From positions 11,019,001 to 11,083,000 of the forward strand of contig NZ_CP071090.1 in NCBI RefSeq assembly GCF_017301735.1: 64,000 nucleotides of DNA, given 5' to 3'. The stretch comes from Pyxidicoccus parkwaysis (GTDB lineage Bacteria; Myxococcota; Myxococcia; Myxococcales; Myxococcaceae). The notes beneath the pieces were generated by a model, which searched no databases, was not told the DNA's origin, and saw only the letters and a list, made by a program, of their open reading frames with translations. Made by a program: the position numbers and the translations under genes. Of this stretch, positions 1 through 7,476 are shown one piece after another (position 1 is the first letter of the stretch; each line of letters opens with the position of its first letter).

Positions 1-1507
1 AGTGCGGCTTGACATCACCCGGGTGGCGGATGAAGAGCGGCCCCCACGACGGGTTCTGGTCATGCATCTGCTTCAGCAGGCGGAGCATCCGGTCGAAGAT
101 TCTCCGCACGTCTGACTCCGCCGCCAGCGCGGCCGTGACGCCCGCCGCCACCAGGTGCGCGGCGTAGACGCCCTCGACGACGCGCTCGGGCAACGAGCCG
201 ATGCCGGAGATGAGCAGCCGGCGCATGACCTCCACCTTCTCCTCGTCCCGGTTGCGCCAGTTCTGGATGGACCCCAGTGAGTGGTTCTCCAGCGCCGCCG
301 CCTTGTAGGCCACGAGCGTGTCCGCGACGAGCTCCGCCGACTTGCGCGCGTTCGCGGGCGTCACGGTCTTCCCCGCCAGCACGAGCTCCGCGGGCACCAG
401 GTCCTTCTCCGTCTCCGCGAGGATGACCTGAGACCAGTCCGCCGCCCGGTCGAAGCGCAACCTCGCGACGACGTAGCCCGCCAGGTATCCCCGGAGGATG
501 TCGGCCGGATGCGGGTCAGACGACGGGCCCCGGTTGCGCAGCTTCCCCTGCCCGCCGAAGGCGAGGTCCAGCCCCCGGAAGTAGCCGATGAGGCCAATGC
601 CCGCAGCGGGCCCCATGTTGAGGATGCCGAGGACATCCGACGCCGTCTCGTCGATGCGCTCGCCCCAGTAGGTCCCCAGCGTGGCGAGCCCTTCCGACGC
701 GAGCCGGTTGGTCACCGCCTCGGAGAGCTCGTCGGCCAGGCCCACGTCGGCGTGCAGGATGTCGTGCCCGCCCACCTCATGCCCGAGCGCGGCCCACGCC
801 AGCAGGCCCGTCCTCGCATGGGTCGGAGGCAGGTTGACGACGCCGGCCCCCATGTCGAACACCTGCGACGTCACGTCCACCGGCCACGTGTATGGGCCGA
901 AGGTCGGGTTGCCCCACTTCACCAGCGGGGGGATGACGCCCAGGTCGGGCGGCTCGACGCCCCGGCGGTCCTCCGCGCTGAGGAAGCCGTCGTACAAATC
1001 ACTCACGACCTCCTCGAACGCATCGGTCGCGATGAGCTGATAGTCCTCCCCGTTCTGCAGAATCGTTTGCGCCACGTCGAGCAGGAGCCCCGCCTCGCGC
1101 TCGCGCTGGGGGTCTTTCATCAGCACCTCCGCGTAGCCCTGCGGTCCGAGCTGGTCCAGCACGCGCACGAAGGGCACGAGGAACGACTCGCGGTAGAGAG
1201 GAGGAAGCGCCACGCGCGCCGCTTCGAGCCGGCCGCGCAGCTGGTGGAAGTCGAGCGGCTCCGGTGGACCCGGGTCCACGTCCTGCGCGGCCAGCACGAT
1301 GTCCTGGATGCAGGCAGGCAGGTTCCGGATGTCCACGGGCGGCGGTGTCTCGCGCGCCCCGGCCGTCACCCCTCCGGCCCGCGAGCGGCCGGTGGCTGGC
1401 GGACGGGTGGCGATATTCCCCGCGAGGAGCCTGTTCGCCTTCGTCGCCGTGCGCCCCGCCGGCCTCACGCGCTGCCTGCTCTTCCCACCCTGCTCCTGCC
1501 TTGCCAT
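1..1507 (-). CDS. Putative metallohydrolase-like protein with HExxxH motif (3' end outside window)
   Basis: The reading frame is open from an ATG at 1507 to the left edge, giving 502 residues and no stop, so the C-terminus is missing. GGAGGTG lies about five bases before the ATG and fixes the start. Around residues 239-250 the protein reads ALGHEVGGHDIL. H243, E244 and H248 form an HExxxH arrangement, and an acidic segment (IDETASDV) follows about 45 residues later, as expected for a zinc-binding site. The first 60 residues are basic and Pro/Gly-rich with no clear signal peptide. The rest looks helical. I do not recognise the family. The HExxxH motif recalls DUF1704-type peptidases, but only by motif. 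Confidence 0.7.
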   Translation of the reverse strand, partial: MARQEQGGKSRQRVRPAGRTATKANRLLAGNIATRPPATGRSRAGGVTAGARETPPPVDIRNLPACIQDIVLAAQDVDPGPPEPLDFHQLRGRLEAARVALPPLYRESFLVPFVRVLDQLGPQGYAEVLMKDPQREREAGLLLDVAQTILQNGEDYQLIATDAFEEVVSDLYDGFLSAEDRRGVEPPDLGVIPPLVKWGNPTFGPYTWPVDVTSQVFDMGAGVVNLPPTHARTGLLAWAALGHEVGGHDILHADVGLADELSEAVTNRLASEGLATLGTYWGERIDETASDVLGILNMGPAAGIGLIGYFRGLDLAFGGQGKLRNRGPSSDPHPADILRGYLAGYVVARLRFDRAADWSQVILAETEKDLVPAELVLAGKTVTPANARKSAELVADTLVAYKAAALENHSLGSIQNWRNRDEEKVEVMRRLLISGIGSLPERVVEGVYAAHLVAAGVTAALAAESDVRRIFDRMLRLLKQMHDQNPSWGPLFIRHPGDVKPH

Positions 1508-1721
1508 GTCCACCTCCACGCTTTCGCGTCCGCGCGAAGGTGGGACGCGGGCCACCTCCGGCCCACTGGCTCACGGGGCACTCGGAGTGCTCGCGCGCAC
1601 ACGGCTCCCAGCCCGAGGGGACGTGAAGCACCGCCGCGCACCAGCGAAGGAAAACAGCGCGGGCCGTTCTCCCGGCGACCGCCTTCCGGATTTCCCGGGG
1701 CGGAGCCCAGAGGTTGCACAG

Positions 1722-2102
1722 ATGAAGCTCGCGAAGATGGCGATGATGCTCCCGATGTTGGCACTGGCTCCCGCGGTGGCCCAGGCCGGAACGAAGTGCA
1801 CCTCTCCGGCGACGGTGGACGTGACGAACCGGTGGGCCCGCGGCGCGCTGGGCTCCGTGCGCAACACCGCCGACACCGTCTCGAACATCTATTGCATCGT
1901 CTACTCGTACGGCTATGCCTTCTGTAGCGCTCGCGACGCCGCCGGTGTCACCGGGAGCTGCGGCACGAGCGACCCGGGCTACATCAACACGCTCCAGGCC
2001 ATGACGCAGGACTCGTACGTGTACTTCACGTGGGACACGGCGGGCACGTGCAACTACATGGTGGTGGAGAACATGTCCTGCCTGGACCCGAAGTCGCACT
2101 GA
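1722..2102 (+). CDS. Small secreted Cys-containing protein
   Basis: The protein has 126 residues. A classical signal peptide (MKLAKMAMMLPMLALAPAVAQA) is followed by a mature part of about 104 residues with six cysteines, probably paired outside the cytoplasm. AGAGG stands about ten bases before the ATG. The same frame is open further upstream, but that part has no signal-like sequence and overlaps the divergent gene ending at 1507, so this ATG is preferred. No family is recognised. The next gene begins 12 bases downstream on the same strand, so the two are probably co-transcribed envelope proteins. Confidence 0.7.
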   Translation: MKLAKMAMMLPMLALAPAVAQAGTKCTSPATVDVTNRWARGALGSVRNTADTVSNIYCIVYSYGYAFCSARDAAGVTGSCGTSDPGYINTLQAMTQDSYVYFTWDTAGTCNYMVVENMSCLDPKSH

Positions 2103-2114
2103 GCCCGTGACGCC

Positions 2115-2642
2115 ATGCCCATGCGCCTGTCATTGGTGGGAGGCTGGTTGCTCAGCGTCGCCCTCGCGGGCATGGGCGGGTATGGCCTGGCCCGGAGCAA
2201 CGACTCCGGGGCCGCGCCTCGCCAGGACTCCGACGTCCTGGAGCAATTGAAGACGCAGCAGGCACTGCTCGTCTCGCTGCGCGCCCAGGTGAGCGCGCTG
2301 GACTCGCGCCTCGGAGACGCTTCGCGCGCGCCGGTGATGGGCGTCACCCAGCCGCTGCCCACGCCCATGGCGGCCGTGACGTCGGAGCCTCCCGAGGAGG
2401 ACGACGCCGAGGTGGAGGCCCGGGAGCACGCCCGCGTGGAAGCGGAGGCGCTGGTGTCGCGAGGCGAGCGCGTGGTGGAGGCCGCGCTCGTCACGGGACA
2501 CTGGCGGCAGGAGGACATGCTCTCCCTGCGAGCCTTGCTGCCCACGATGCCGAAGACGCAGCGCGACGCGCTGCTGAGCCGGCTCATCACCGCGTACAAC
2601 GAGGGGCGCCTCACCCAGGACGAGCAGGGCCCCCTCTTCTGA
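2115..2642 (+). CDS. Membrane-anchored hypothetical protein with coiled coil
   Basis: This is a 175-residue protein. An N-terminal hydrophobic segment (about residues 5-25, Gly-rich) probably serves as a signal anchor. A Leu/Gln heptad-like stretch follows at about 45-70, then a Pro- and acid-rich linker and an acidic helical C-terminal half. The layout suggests a periplasmic protein tethered to the inner membrane. No strong ribosome-binding site is visible. It follows the secreted 126-residue protein by 12 bases and is likely translated from the same transcript. The family is not recognised. Confidence 0.65.
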   Translation: MPMRLSLVGGWLLSVALAGMGGYGLARSNDSGAAPRQDSDVLEQLKTQQALLVSLRAQVSALDSRLGDASRAPVMGVTQPLPTPMAAVTSEPPEEDDAEVEAREHARVEAEALVSRGERVVEAALVTGHWRQEDMLSLRALLPTMPKTQRDALLSRLITAYNEGRLTQDEQGPLF

Positions 2643-2658
2643 GCCAGCGACCGCTGGC
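2643..2658. terminator. Hairpin between convergent genes
   Basis: GCCAGCG (2643-2649) and CGCTGGC (2652-2658) are perfect 7-bp complementary arms. They fill most of the 27-bp gap between two convergent stop codons. There is no clear T-run, so a bidirectional terminator role is only inferred. Confidence 0.4.
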
Positions 2659-2669
2659 GCCGCGGACCT

Positions 2670-3506
2670 TCATGCGTTGAGGACGAGGTCGAGCAGCTTC
2701 AGCGTCATGCCGCCGCTGAAGTCGATGGTGGCGCCGTTGAACCACGCGGCGTCCTCGCCCGCGAGCACGCTGACGAAGCGGGCCACCTCCTCCACCGTGC
2801 ACATGCGCCCGGCCGGGTTCATCCGCGCGTGCGCGGCCTCCAGCCGCGCCAGCGCCTCCGGTGAGTACACGTGCTTCAGCGCGGGAGTCATCACCGTGCC
2901 GAACTTGAGCAGGTTGACGCGATGCCCGAGCGGGCCCAGCTCCATCGCCAGGTGCTGTACGTACATCTCCAGCGCGGCCTTCGACGCGCTGACGAGCCCC
3001 GTGTTGGACAGGTGGGTGCCATCCAGCACGTTCTGCAGGCCGAGCAGCCGGGCCTCCGGAGCCAGCATGTCCGCCGCCACCAGCGCCTGCGCCCAGTACA
3101 CGAACGAGTGCGCCATGGTGTCGAAGGTGCGGCGGATGCGGCGCGCGTGCAGCCGGTCCTCGCCCTCCGACAGGAAGTGTCCCACCGATGCACCCGCAAT
3201 CGAGTGGACGAAGAGCTTCACGCTGCGCGGGCCGGCCACCTTCCGCAGTGCCTCCACGCCGGCCTCGGCGGCCTCGGGGGTGGACGCGTCCGCCTGCCAC
3301 GGCACCGCGCGGCGCCCGGCCTCCCGCACGGCGTGCTCCATCCGCTCACCGCTGTCCACGTACCGCCCGCGATGCACACCGAAGACGTCCAGCCCCGGCT
3401 GCTGCGCCACCGCTTCCGCGATGGCCGCGCCAGTGCCCGATGACGCTCCCAGGACGAGTGCCCACCGCGGGCCACCCGGGCCCGCGTCCTCCTCACTGCG
3501 ACTCAT
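2670..3506 (-). CDS. FabI-like short-chain dehydrogenase/reductase without the active-site Tyr
   Basis: The protein has 278 residues. An N-terminal Rossmann fold shows the glycine motif GASSGTG (20-26). FVHSIAGAS (99-107) resembles the VHSI segment of enoyl-ACP reductases of the FabI/FabL type. The region holding the catalytic pair reads NTGLVSASKAALE. Lys176 is present, but the classical SDR Tyr position is Val172, and the FabI Tyr position (seven before Lys) is Thr169. It lies 32 bases behind the acyltransferase gene and is the last gene of the lipid operon. It may be a binding or regulatory protein, or a reductase with a changed mechanism. Assignment to the SDR fold is secure; enoyl reductase activity is not. 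Confidence 0.8.
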   Translation of the reverse strand: MSRSEEDAGPGGPRWALVLGASSGTGAAIAEAVAQQPGLDVFGVHRGRYVDSGERMEHAVREAGRRAVPWQADASTPEAAEAGVEALRKVAGPRSVKLFVHSIAGASVGHFLSEGEDRLHARRIRRTFDTMAHSFVYWAQALVAADMLAPEARLLGLQNVLDGTHLSNTGLVSASKAALEMYVQHLAMELGPLGHRVNLLKFGTVMTPALKHVYSPEALARLEAAHARMNPAGRMCTVEEVARFVSVLAGEDAAWFNGATIDFSGGMTLKLLDLVLNA

Positions 3507-3538
3507 GCACTTCTGCCTTCCCCTGGCCCCTGCCGCGC

Positions 3539-4285
3539 TCAGCTTCCTCGCTGTCGCGCCCTGTCCAGCAACGCCTGTACCGCACCCGCAACCTCGTAAT
3601 GGACCGCCAGCATCACTGCCCGGTCATTGACGTCGAACCCCGGTTCGAGATGACGCGTCATCGGCTCGCCCACCCACTGTGTCATCTTCACGGGGAAGGG
3701 CAGTGAAATGGGCCACAGGCCCGTCGCGCCCACGCCGAGCCACAATGGCAGTCGCGCCGGCATCCCCACTCGCCGTCCCAATGCATACCCGTCGTTGAGG
3801 CCCACGTACGCATCGTCCATGCCGCTGCCACCCACGGGTACAATCGGCAGCCGGTAGCGCACCGCCAGTCGCAGGTAGCCCAGCCGCTCACCCCAGTCCA
3901 CGCGGTAGCGCTGGCGAAAGCTCCGGCAGCCCTCGCGCGTGCCACCGGGTTGCAACAGGACGTGCTCGCCGCGCGCCACCGCCTCCGCCAGACGTGGGTC
4001 GTCTCCCGTGACGAAGCCCAGCCCGTCCGCCACCGCGCGCATGCCTGGAATCCGCCCGAAGGCGCCGTGGGCCACGCCGTGAGGCAGGTAGCCCAAATGC
4101 TCGTAGAGCGTCACCGTCAGCATGCACAAGTCGAAGGCCAGGGGCCGCCCGTGGTAGCCGACGATGAGCTTCGCGCCGGGGCGCAGGAGCGGCTCCAGAT
4201 TCACCACGTCATAGCGGTGGTAGCGGCGCAGCAGCCGGAAGGTGGCCAGCCACGCCGCCAGCGGCAGACCTCCCGCGCGTCTCAT
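3539..4285 (-). CDS. Lysophospholipid/diacylglycerol acyltransferase-like protein
   Basis: The protein has 248 residues. YHGRPLAFD (44-52) takes the place of the acyltransferase His-Asp motif, but with six residues between His45 and Asp52 instead of the usual four. QPGGTREG (112-119) corresponds to the substrate-binding P-x-G-x-R motif. Hydrophobic segments around 50-62 and near WLGVGATGLW suggest membrane association. The product would transfer an acyl chain to a glycerolipid or related alcohol. The ATG overlaps the stop of the upstream KASIII-like gene as ATGA, so translation is coupled. An upstream extension of the same frame is ignored because it lies inside that gene. Confidence 0.78.
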   Translation of the reverse strand: MRRAGGLPLAAWLATFRLLRRYHRYDVVNLEPLLRPGAKLIVGYHGRPLAFDLCMLTVTLYEHLGYLPHGVAHGAFGRIPGMRAVADGLGFVTGDDPRLAEAVARGEHVLLQPGGTREGCRSFRQRYRVDWGERLGYLRLAVRYRLPIVPVGGSGMDDAYVGLNDGYALGRRVGMPARLPLWLGVGATGLWPISLPFPVKMTQWVGEPMTRHLEPGFDVNDRAVMLAVHYEVAGAVQALLDRARQRGS

Positions 4286-5250
4286 CCCCCCACCCGGTAC
4301 AGCACCGCGCCGTGCGCGACGCCTGCGCCCACGCCCACCAGCAGAATCCGGTTTCCCGCCTTCACCGGCCGCGTGCGCAACAGCCGGTCCAACCCCACGC
4401 CCAGTGACGCCGAGCCCACGCTGCCCACGGTGTCCACCACGCGCACGCCGCGCTCCGGCGCGACTTCCATGGCCTCGAGGATGGCCTCCAGCATGCTGCC
4501 GTTGGGCTGGTGCGTGAGCACCCACTCCACGTCGCGCAGGGCCACGCCCGCCTCGTCCAGCACGGCGCGCGCGGCCGTCAGCAGCGCGTCCAATGCCACG
4601 CGCGTCATCTCCTTGCTGGGCGTGAGGAAGCGCATGTGCTCCCGCCTGCCGGTGACGTGTGGGTTCTCCAGCACCACGTCCGTGGGCAGCATGCCGTTGT
4701 TGCCCAGCGCCACGCCCAGCACGCCCTCGCCGGGCCTTGCCGTGCCCAGCACCGCCGCCGCTGCCGCGTCACCCAGCACCAGGTAGGGGCGTGGGTCCTC
4801 CGGCGTGGTGGTGCGCGACAGCAACTCCACGGAGACGATGCCCACCGGCCCCAGGCCCGTCGCCACCGAGCGAGCGGCCAAATCAAAGGCACTCAAGAAG
4901 CCCATGCACGCGTTGCTCACGTCCATGGCATCACAGCTTCCGGACAGGCCCAGCGCCGCCGCCACGCGGTTGGCCGTGGCGGGCGTGGTGACGTCTCCAC
5001 CCATGGAGGTGACACAGAGGATGCGGCGCAGCGCCTTCGCCTCCAGCCCCGCCGCCTCCAGCGCGCCGCGCAGCGCGGCGGCCGCCACGTCCGCGGCCTT
5101 GGTGCCCGGCGGCGCGAAGTGCCGCGTGTGGATGCCCGTCTTGTGCTCCACCTCCGAGGCGTCGCGGCCCACGCGTGCGCACAACTCCGCCGTCGTCACG
5201 GCAGGACCGGGAAGGACGCTCGCGGTGCCGAGGATGCGGACGGGAATCAT
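4282..5250 (-). CDS. 3-oxoacyl-ACP synthase III (KASIII/FabH)-like protein with Asn-to-Ser change
   Basis: This 322-residue protein has a thiolase fold. The nucleophilic Cys115 lies in DVSNACMGF, and His247 lies in THQPNGS. The third member of the Cys-His-Asn triad, normally in a GNTSAAS segment, aligns with GSVGSAS, so Ser277 replaces Asn. The enzyme probably still takes an acyl-CoA onto Cys115, but the decarboxylating condensation step may be altered. It could act in acyl transfer or make an unusual ketoacyl chain. Start and stop overlap both neighbours as ATGA, placing it in the middle of the patatin-KASIII-acyltransferase-SDR operon. Confidence 0.85.
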   Translation of the reverse strand: MIPVRILGTASVLPGPAVTTAELCARVGRDASEVEHKTGIHTRHFAPPGTKAADVAAAALRGALEAAGLEAKALRRILCVTSMGGDVTTPATANRVAAALGLSGSCDAMDVSNACMGFLSAFDLAARSVATGLGPVGIVSVELLSRTTTPEDPRPYLVLGDAAAAAVLGTARPGEGVLGVALGNNGMLPTDVVLENPHVTGRREHMRFLTPSKEMTRVALDALLTAARAVLDEAGVALRDVEWVLTHQPNGSMLEAILEAMEVAPERGVRVVDTVGSVGSASLGVGLDRLLRTRPVKAGNRILLVGVGAGVAHGAVLYRVGG

Positions 5251-7118
5251 GCCGCCCGCCTTCCGCCAGGGTGCGGAGACGCGCGCGTCTTCACCCGGTG
5301 CCAGAGCGCTTTCAGCTCCTCCAGCTTCTCCGTCAGCGCGCCGTCCGCGGCCGCCCGGTCCAGGATGTCTCGCGCCCGGGTGAAGTCCATGGCGGTGAGC
5401 AGCGGCAATTCCGCCGAGGCGATGTCGTAGCTGACGTCCGCGAGCAGCGCCTCCGCGTCCCCGCTCCGGTGCAGCAGCAGCACGCCGCTGGCCATCAAAT
5501 CCAAGGCACGCGACACCGGGTTGAGGCCCGCGAGGAAGCGGCCCACCCCCGAGCGCGGCATGAACGTCGACTCGCGCACGCCGAAGGGGAAGATGTTGCT
5601 GGAGAAGATGAGGTCCGCGCCCGCGCTCAGCAGCACGTTGGCCGGCACCATGCTGGTGAAGGCACCGTCAACGTAGCGCGCGGGCGGCACCAGCGTGGGC
5701 GCGAAGACGCCGGGCGCCGAGCCGCTGGCGCGCACACCCATGGCCACCGGCCCGCGCTCCAGCGCCACGCATTGGCCGCTCGTCAGGTCCGTGGCCACCG
5801 GCAGGAAGCGGATGGGCAACTCCTCCAGCGAGGTGTCTCCCAAATCCTGGCGCACGAAGCGCTCCAGCGTGTACGACGTCACCATCGCGCCCGTGGCCGC
5901 CAGCGAGAGCTCGCGATTCACCGCGCGCTCCTCCAGGCGCAGCAGGCCCGCGAGCCCGCCCCTCCCATCCAACGCGCTGCCGCAGAAGTACGCGCCCACC
6001 AGCGAGCCCATGCTGGCCCCGCTGATGAAGTCGATGGGGATGCCGTTCCCCACCAGCCAGCGCAGGATGTACACGTGGTAGAAGCCCCACACGCCGCCGC
6101 CGCTGAGCGCCAGCCCCACGCGCCGGTGACTGATGGCCCGTGCCCAGCGCGACAGCGCGTCCAGCTCCGCGTCCGTCAGCTCCACGTCCTCCAGAGGACG
6201 CTCGTCCACCGGCAGCGAGGAGAGGTGCCCCAGGCCCAGCCGCAGCCAGCACGCCGGCAGGACCCGCGTGTCCGCGCCATCCCGTGAGAGCGGCCCGCCC
6301 ACCTCGGAATCTCGAGACGGACGCTCCGGGTCGATGACCACCGTGGGCAGCACCCGAAGTCCCGGGGTGAGCGGCGGCCGCGTGTGCAGGGGACCGGGGA
6401 CGAGCCGCACCGTCTTGCCCGGCGCCCTGCCGGTGAAGCGGCAGCCATCCAGGAAGACGTAGTCCACGCCGTGCTCGCGAGACAGTCGCTGGAGCGTGCC
6501 CGTCGACAACTCCGGCACGGACGCATGGAGCACACCATCCGCGCCCTGTGAGACTTCGGCGTTCCCCTTGCGCAGCAGCAGCACCCGGTCGCCGAAGTCC
6601 CTCGCGAGCACCTTCGCCACCAGCGCGATGAGCGTGGACAGCGGCGCGTCGCGCACGTCGCTCTCGAAGGCCACCACCTCCGCGTACTCACGCAGCGCTT
6701 CGTGCCGGGGCTTGTCCGCCACGCGGGCACCCAGGTCCTGCCGCAGCCCCGCGCGCGAGCGCACCAGCTCCCAGACAGCGTCGCGAGGGAAGAACAGGCC
6801 GTGCGACGCGGCGGCCGCCCGCGCGGTGACGGTGGACGTTCCGCCCACCAATGCCTCCACGCCCAGCGGCGTGACGGGCCTCAGCGTCAGGAGATGTTCC
6901 CCGCTCCGGCGCACGTCCAGCTCGCCGTCCAGCAAGAGGAAGAAGCCCTCCGCGTCCCGCGCCTCCTCGCACACCACCGCGTCCTTCGCCCAGCGGACCT
7001 CCCGCGCCTTCTCCAGCAGCTGCAGCAGCACCGTGTTGCTGGTGTGCCGTAAGGCCGGCGCTCGCTTCAGTGCGTAGAGTCGTCGGCGCTGGTCATCGAG
7101 GTGCGTGGAGTTTGCCAT
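5247..7118 (-). CDS. Patatin-like phospholipase with N-terminal cyclic-nucleotide-binding-like domain
   Basis: The protein has 623 residues. Residues about 25-120 resemble a cNMP-binding beta-roll (EGFFLLLDGELDVRRSGEHL), as in neuropathy-target-esterase-like proteins. A middle domain follows. The patatin domain starts near 334, with the oxyanion loop SGGGVWG (339-345), nucleophile Ser369 in GASMG, and catalytic Asp484 in YVDGAF. It is expected to hydrolyse ester bonds of phospholipids and so could feed the downstream synthase and acyltransferase. The frame is open to 7415, but the upstream part crosses A+T-rich promoter-like DNA and is Arg-rich, so ATG 7118 is chosen. It is the first gene of the operon. 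Confidence 0.85.
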   Translation of the reverse strand: MANSTHLDDQRRRLYALKRAPALRHTSNTVLLQLLEKAREVRWAKDAVVCEEARDAEGFFLLLDGELDVRRSGEHLLTLRPVTPLGVEALVGGTSTVTARAAAASHGLFFPRDAVWELVRSRAGLRQDLGARVADKPRHEALREYAEVVAFESDVRDAPLSTLIALVAKVLARDFGDRVLLLRKGNAEVSQGADGVLHASVPELSTGTLQRLSREHGVDYVFLDGCRFTGRAPGKTVRLVPGPLHTRPPLTPGLRVLPTVVIDPERPSRDSEVGGPLSRDGADTRVLPACWLRLGLGHLSSLPVDERPLEDVELTDAELDALSRWARAISHRRVGLALSGGGVWGFYHVYILRWLVGNGIPIDFISGASMGSLVGAYFCGSALDGRGGLAGLLRLEERAVNRELSLAATGAMVTSYTLERFVRQDLGDTSLEELPIRFLPVATDLTSGQCVALERGPVAMGVRASGSAPGVFAPTLVPPARYVDGAFTSMVPANVLLSAGADLIFSSNIFPFGVRESTFMPRSGVGRFLAGLNPVSRALDLMASGVLLLHRSGDAEALLADVSYDIASAELPLLTAMDFTRARDILDRAAADGALTEKLEELKALWHRVKTRASPHPGGRRAA

Positions 7119-7476
7119 TGAGGCTTCAAAGAATAACAAATCCTCTCTGGCGGGCGATACGGGTCGAGGTGAACCCCGTGTCTGTTTAAACTGAGTATTG
7201 CGTGTTTTGCGTGTTTCACTTGGACCGCCCTCGCGTTCTGTCTCGCGGTGGCGCGCGTCGCGTGGGGACGCGTCGCCGTCACTGGCCGGGCCTGAAATCC
7301 TGTTGCGAATCGCCTGCATGCCTCGCTCTTCGGGACGCCATCTCCTGGCGCTCCGCCCACGTCCATTGGCGCCGGCGTAAGAACCGGCACCGAGGACGTT
7401 GGATATAGCGGGCACTCCGTTGCCCTCGAATACCCCAGGGAGGGTAGAGCAGGCCGGGGCGGGGCCCGGCGGGGGC
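7119..7476. other. Intergenic region upstream of the lipid operon
   Basis: These 358 bases hold no convincing gene. Bases 7119-7200 are clearly richer in A+T than the surroundings and contain the palindrome GTTTAAAC (7184-7191). They are the likely promoter of the patatin gene. The remainder follows the stop of the RND pump gene and contains a G-rich stretch near 7450-7475, with no clean terminator. Confidence 0.4.

Noticed and set aside
281..1927. 548-codon open frame on the plus strand
   Set aside because: It is antisense to the HExxxH-protein gene, which has a strong ribosome-binding site and a sensible protein.
7170..7415. N-terminal extension of the patatin protein
   Set aside because: The extension is Arg/Pro-rich, has no domain and crosses the A+T-rich promoter-like DNA.
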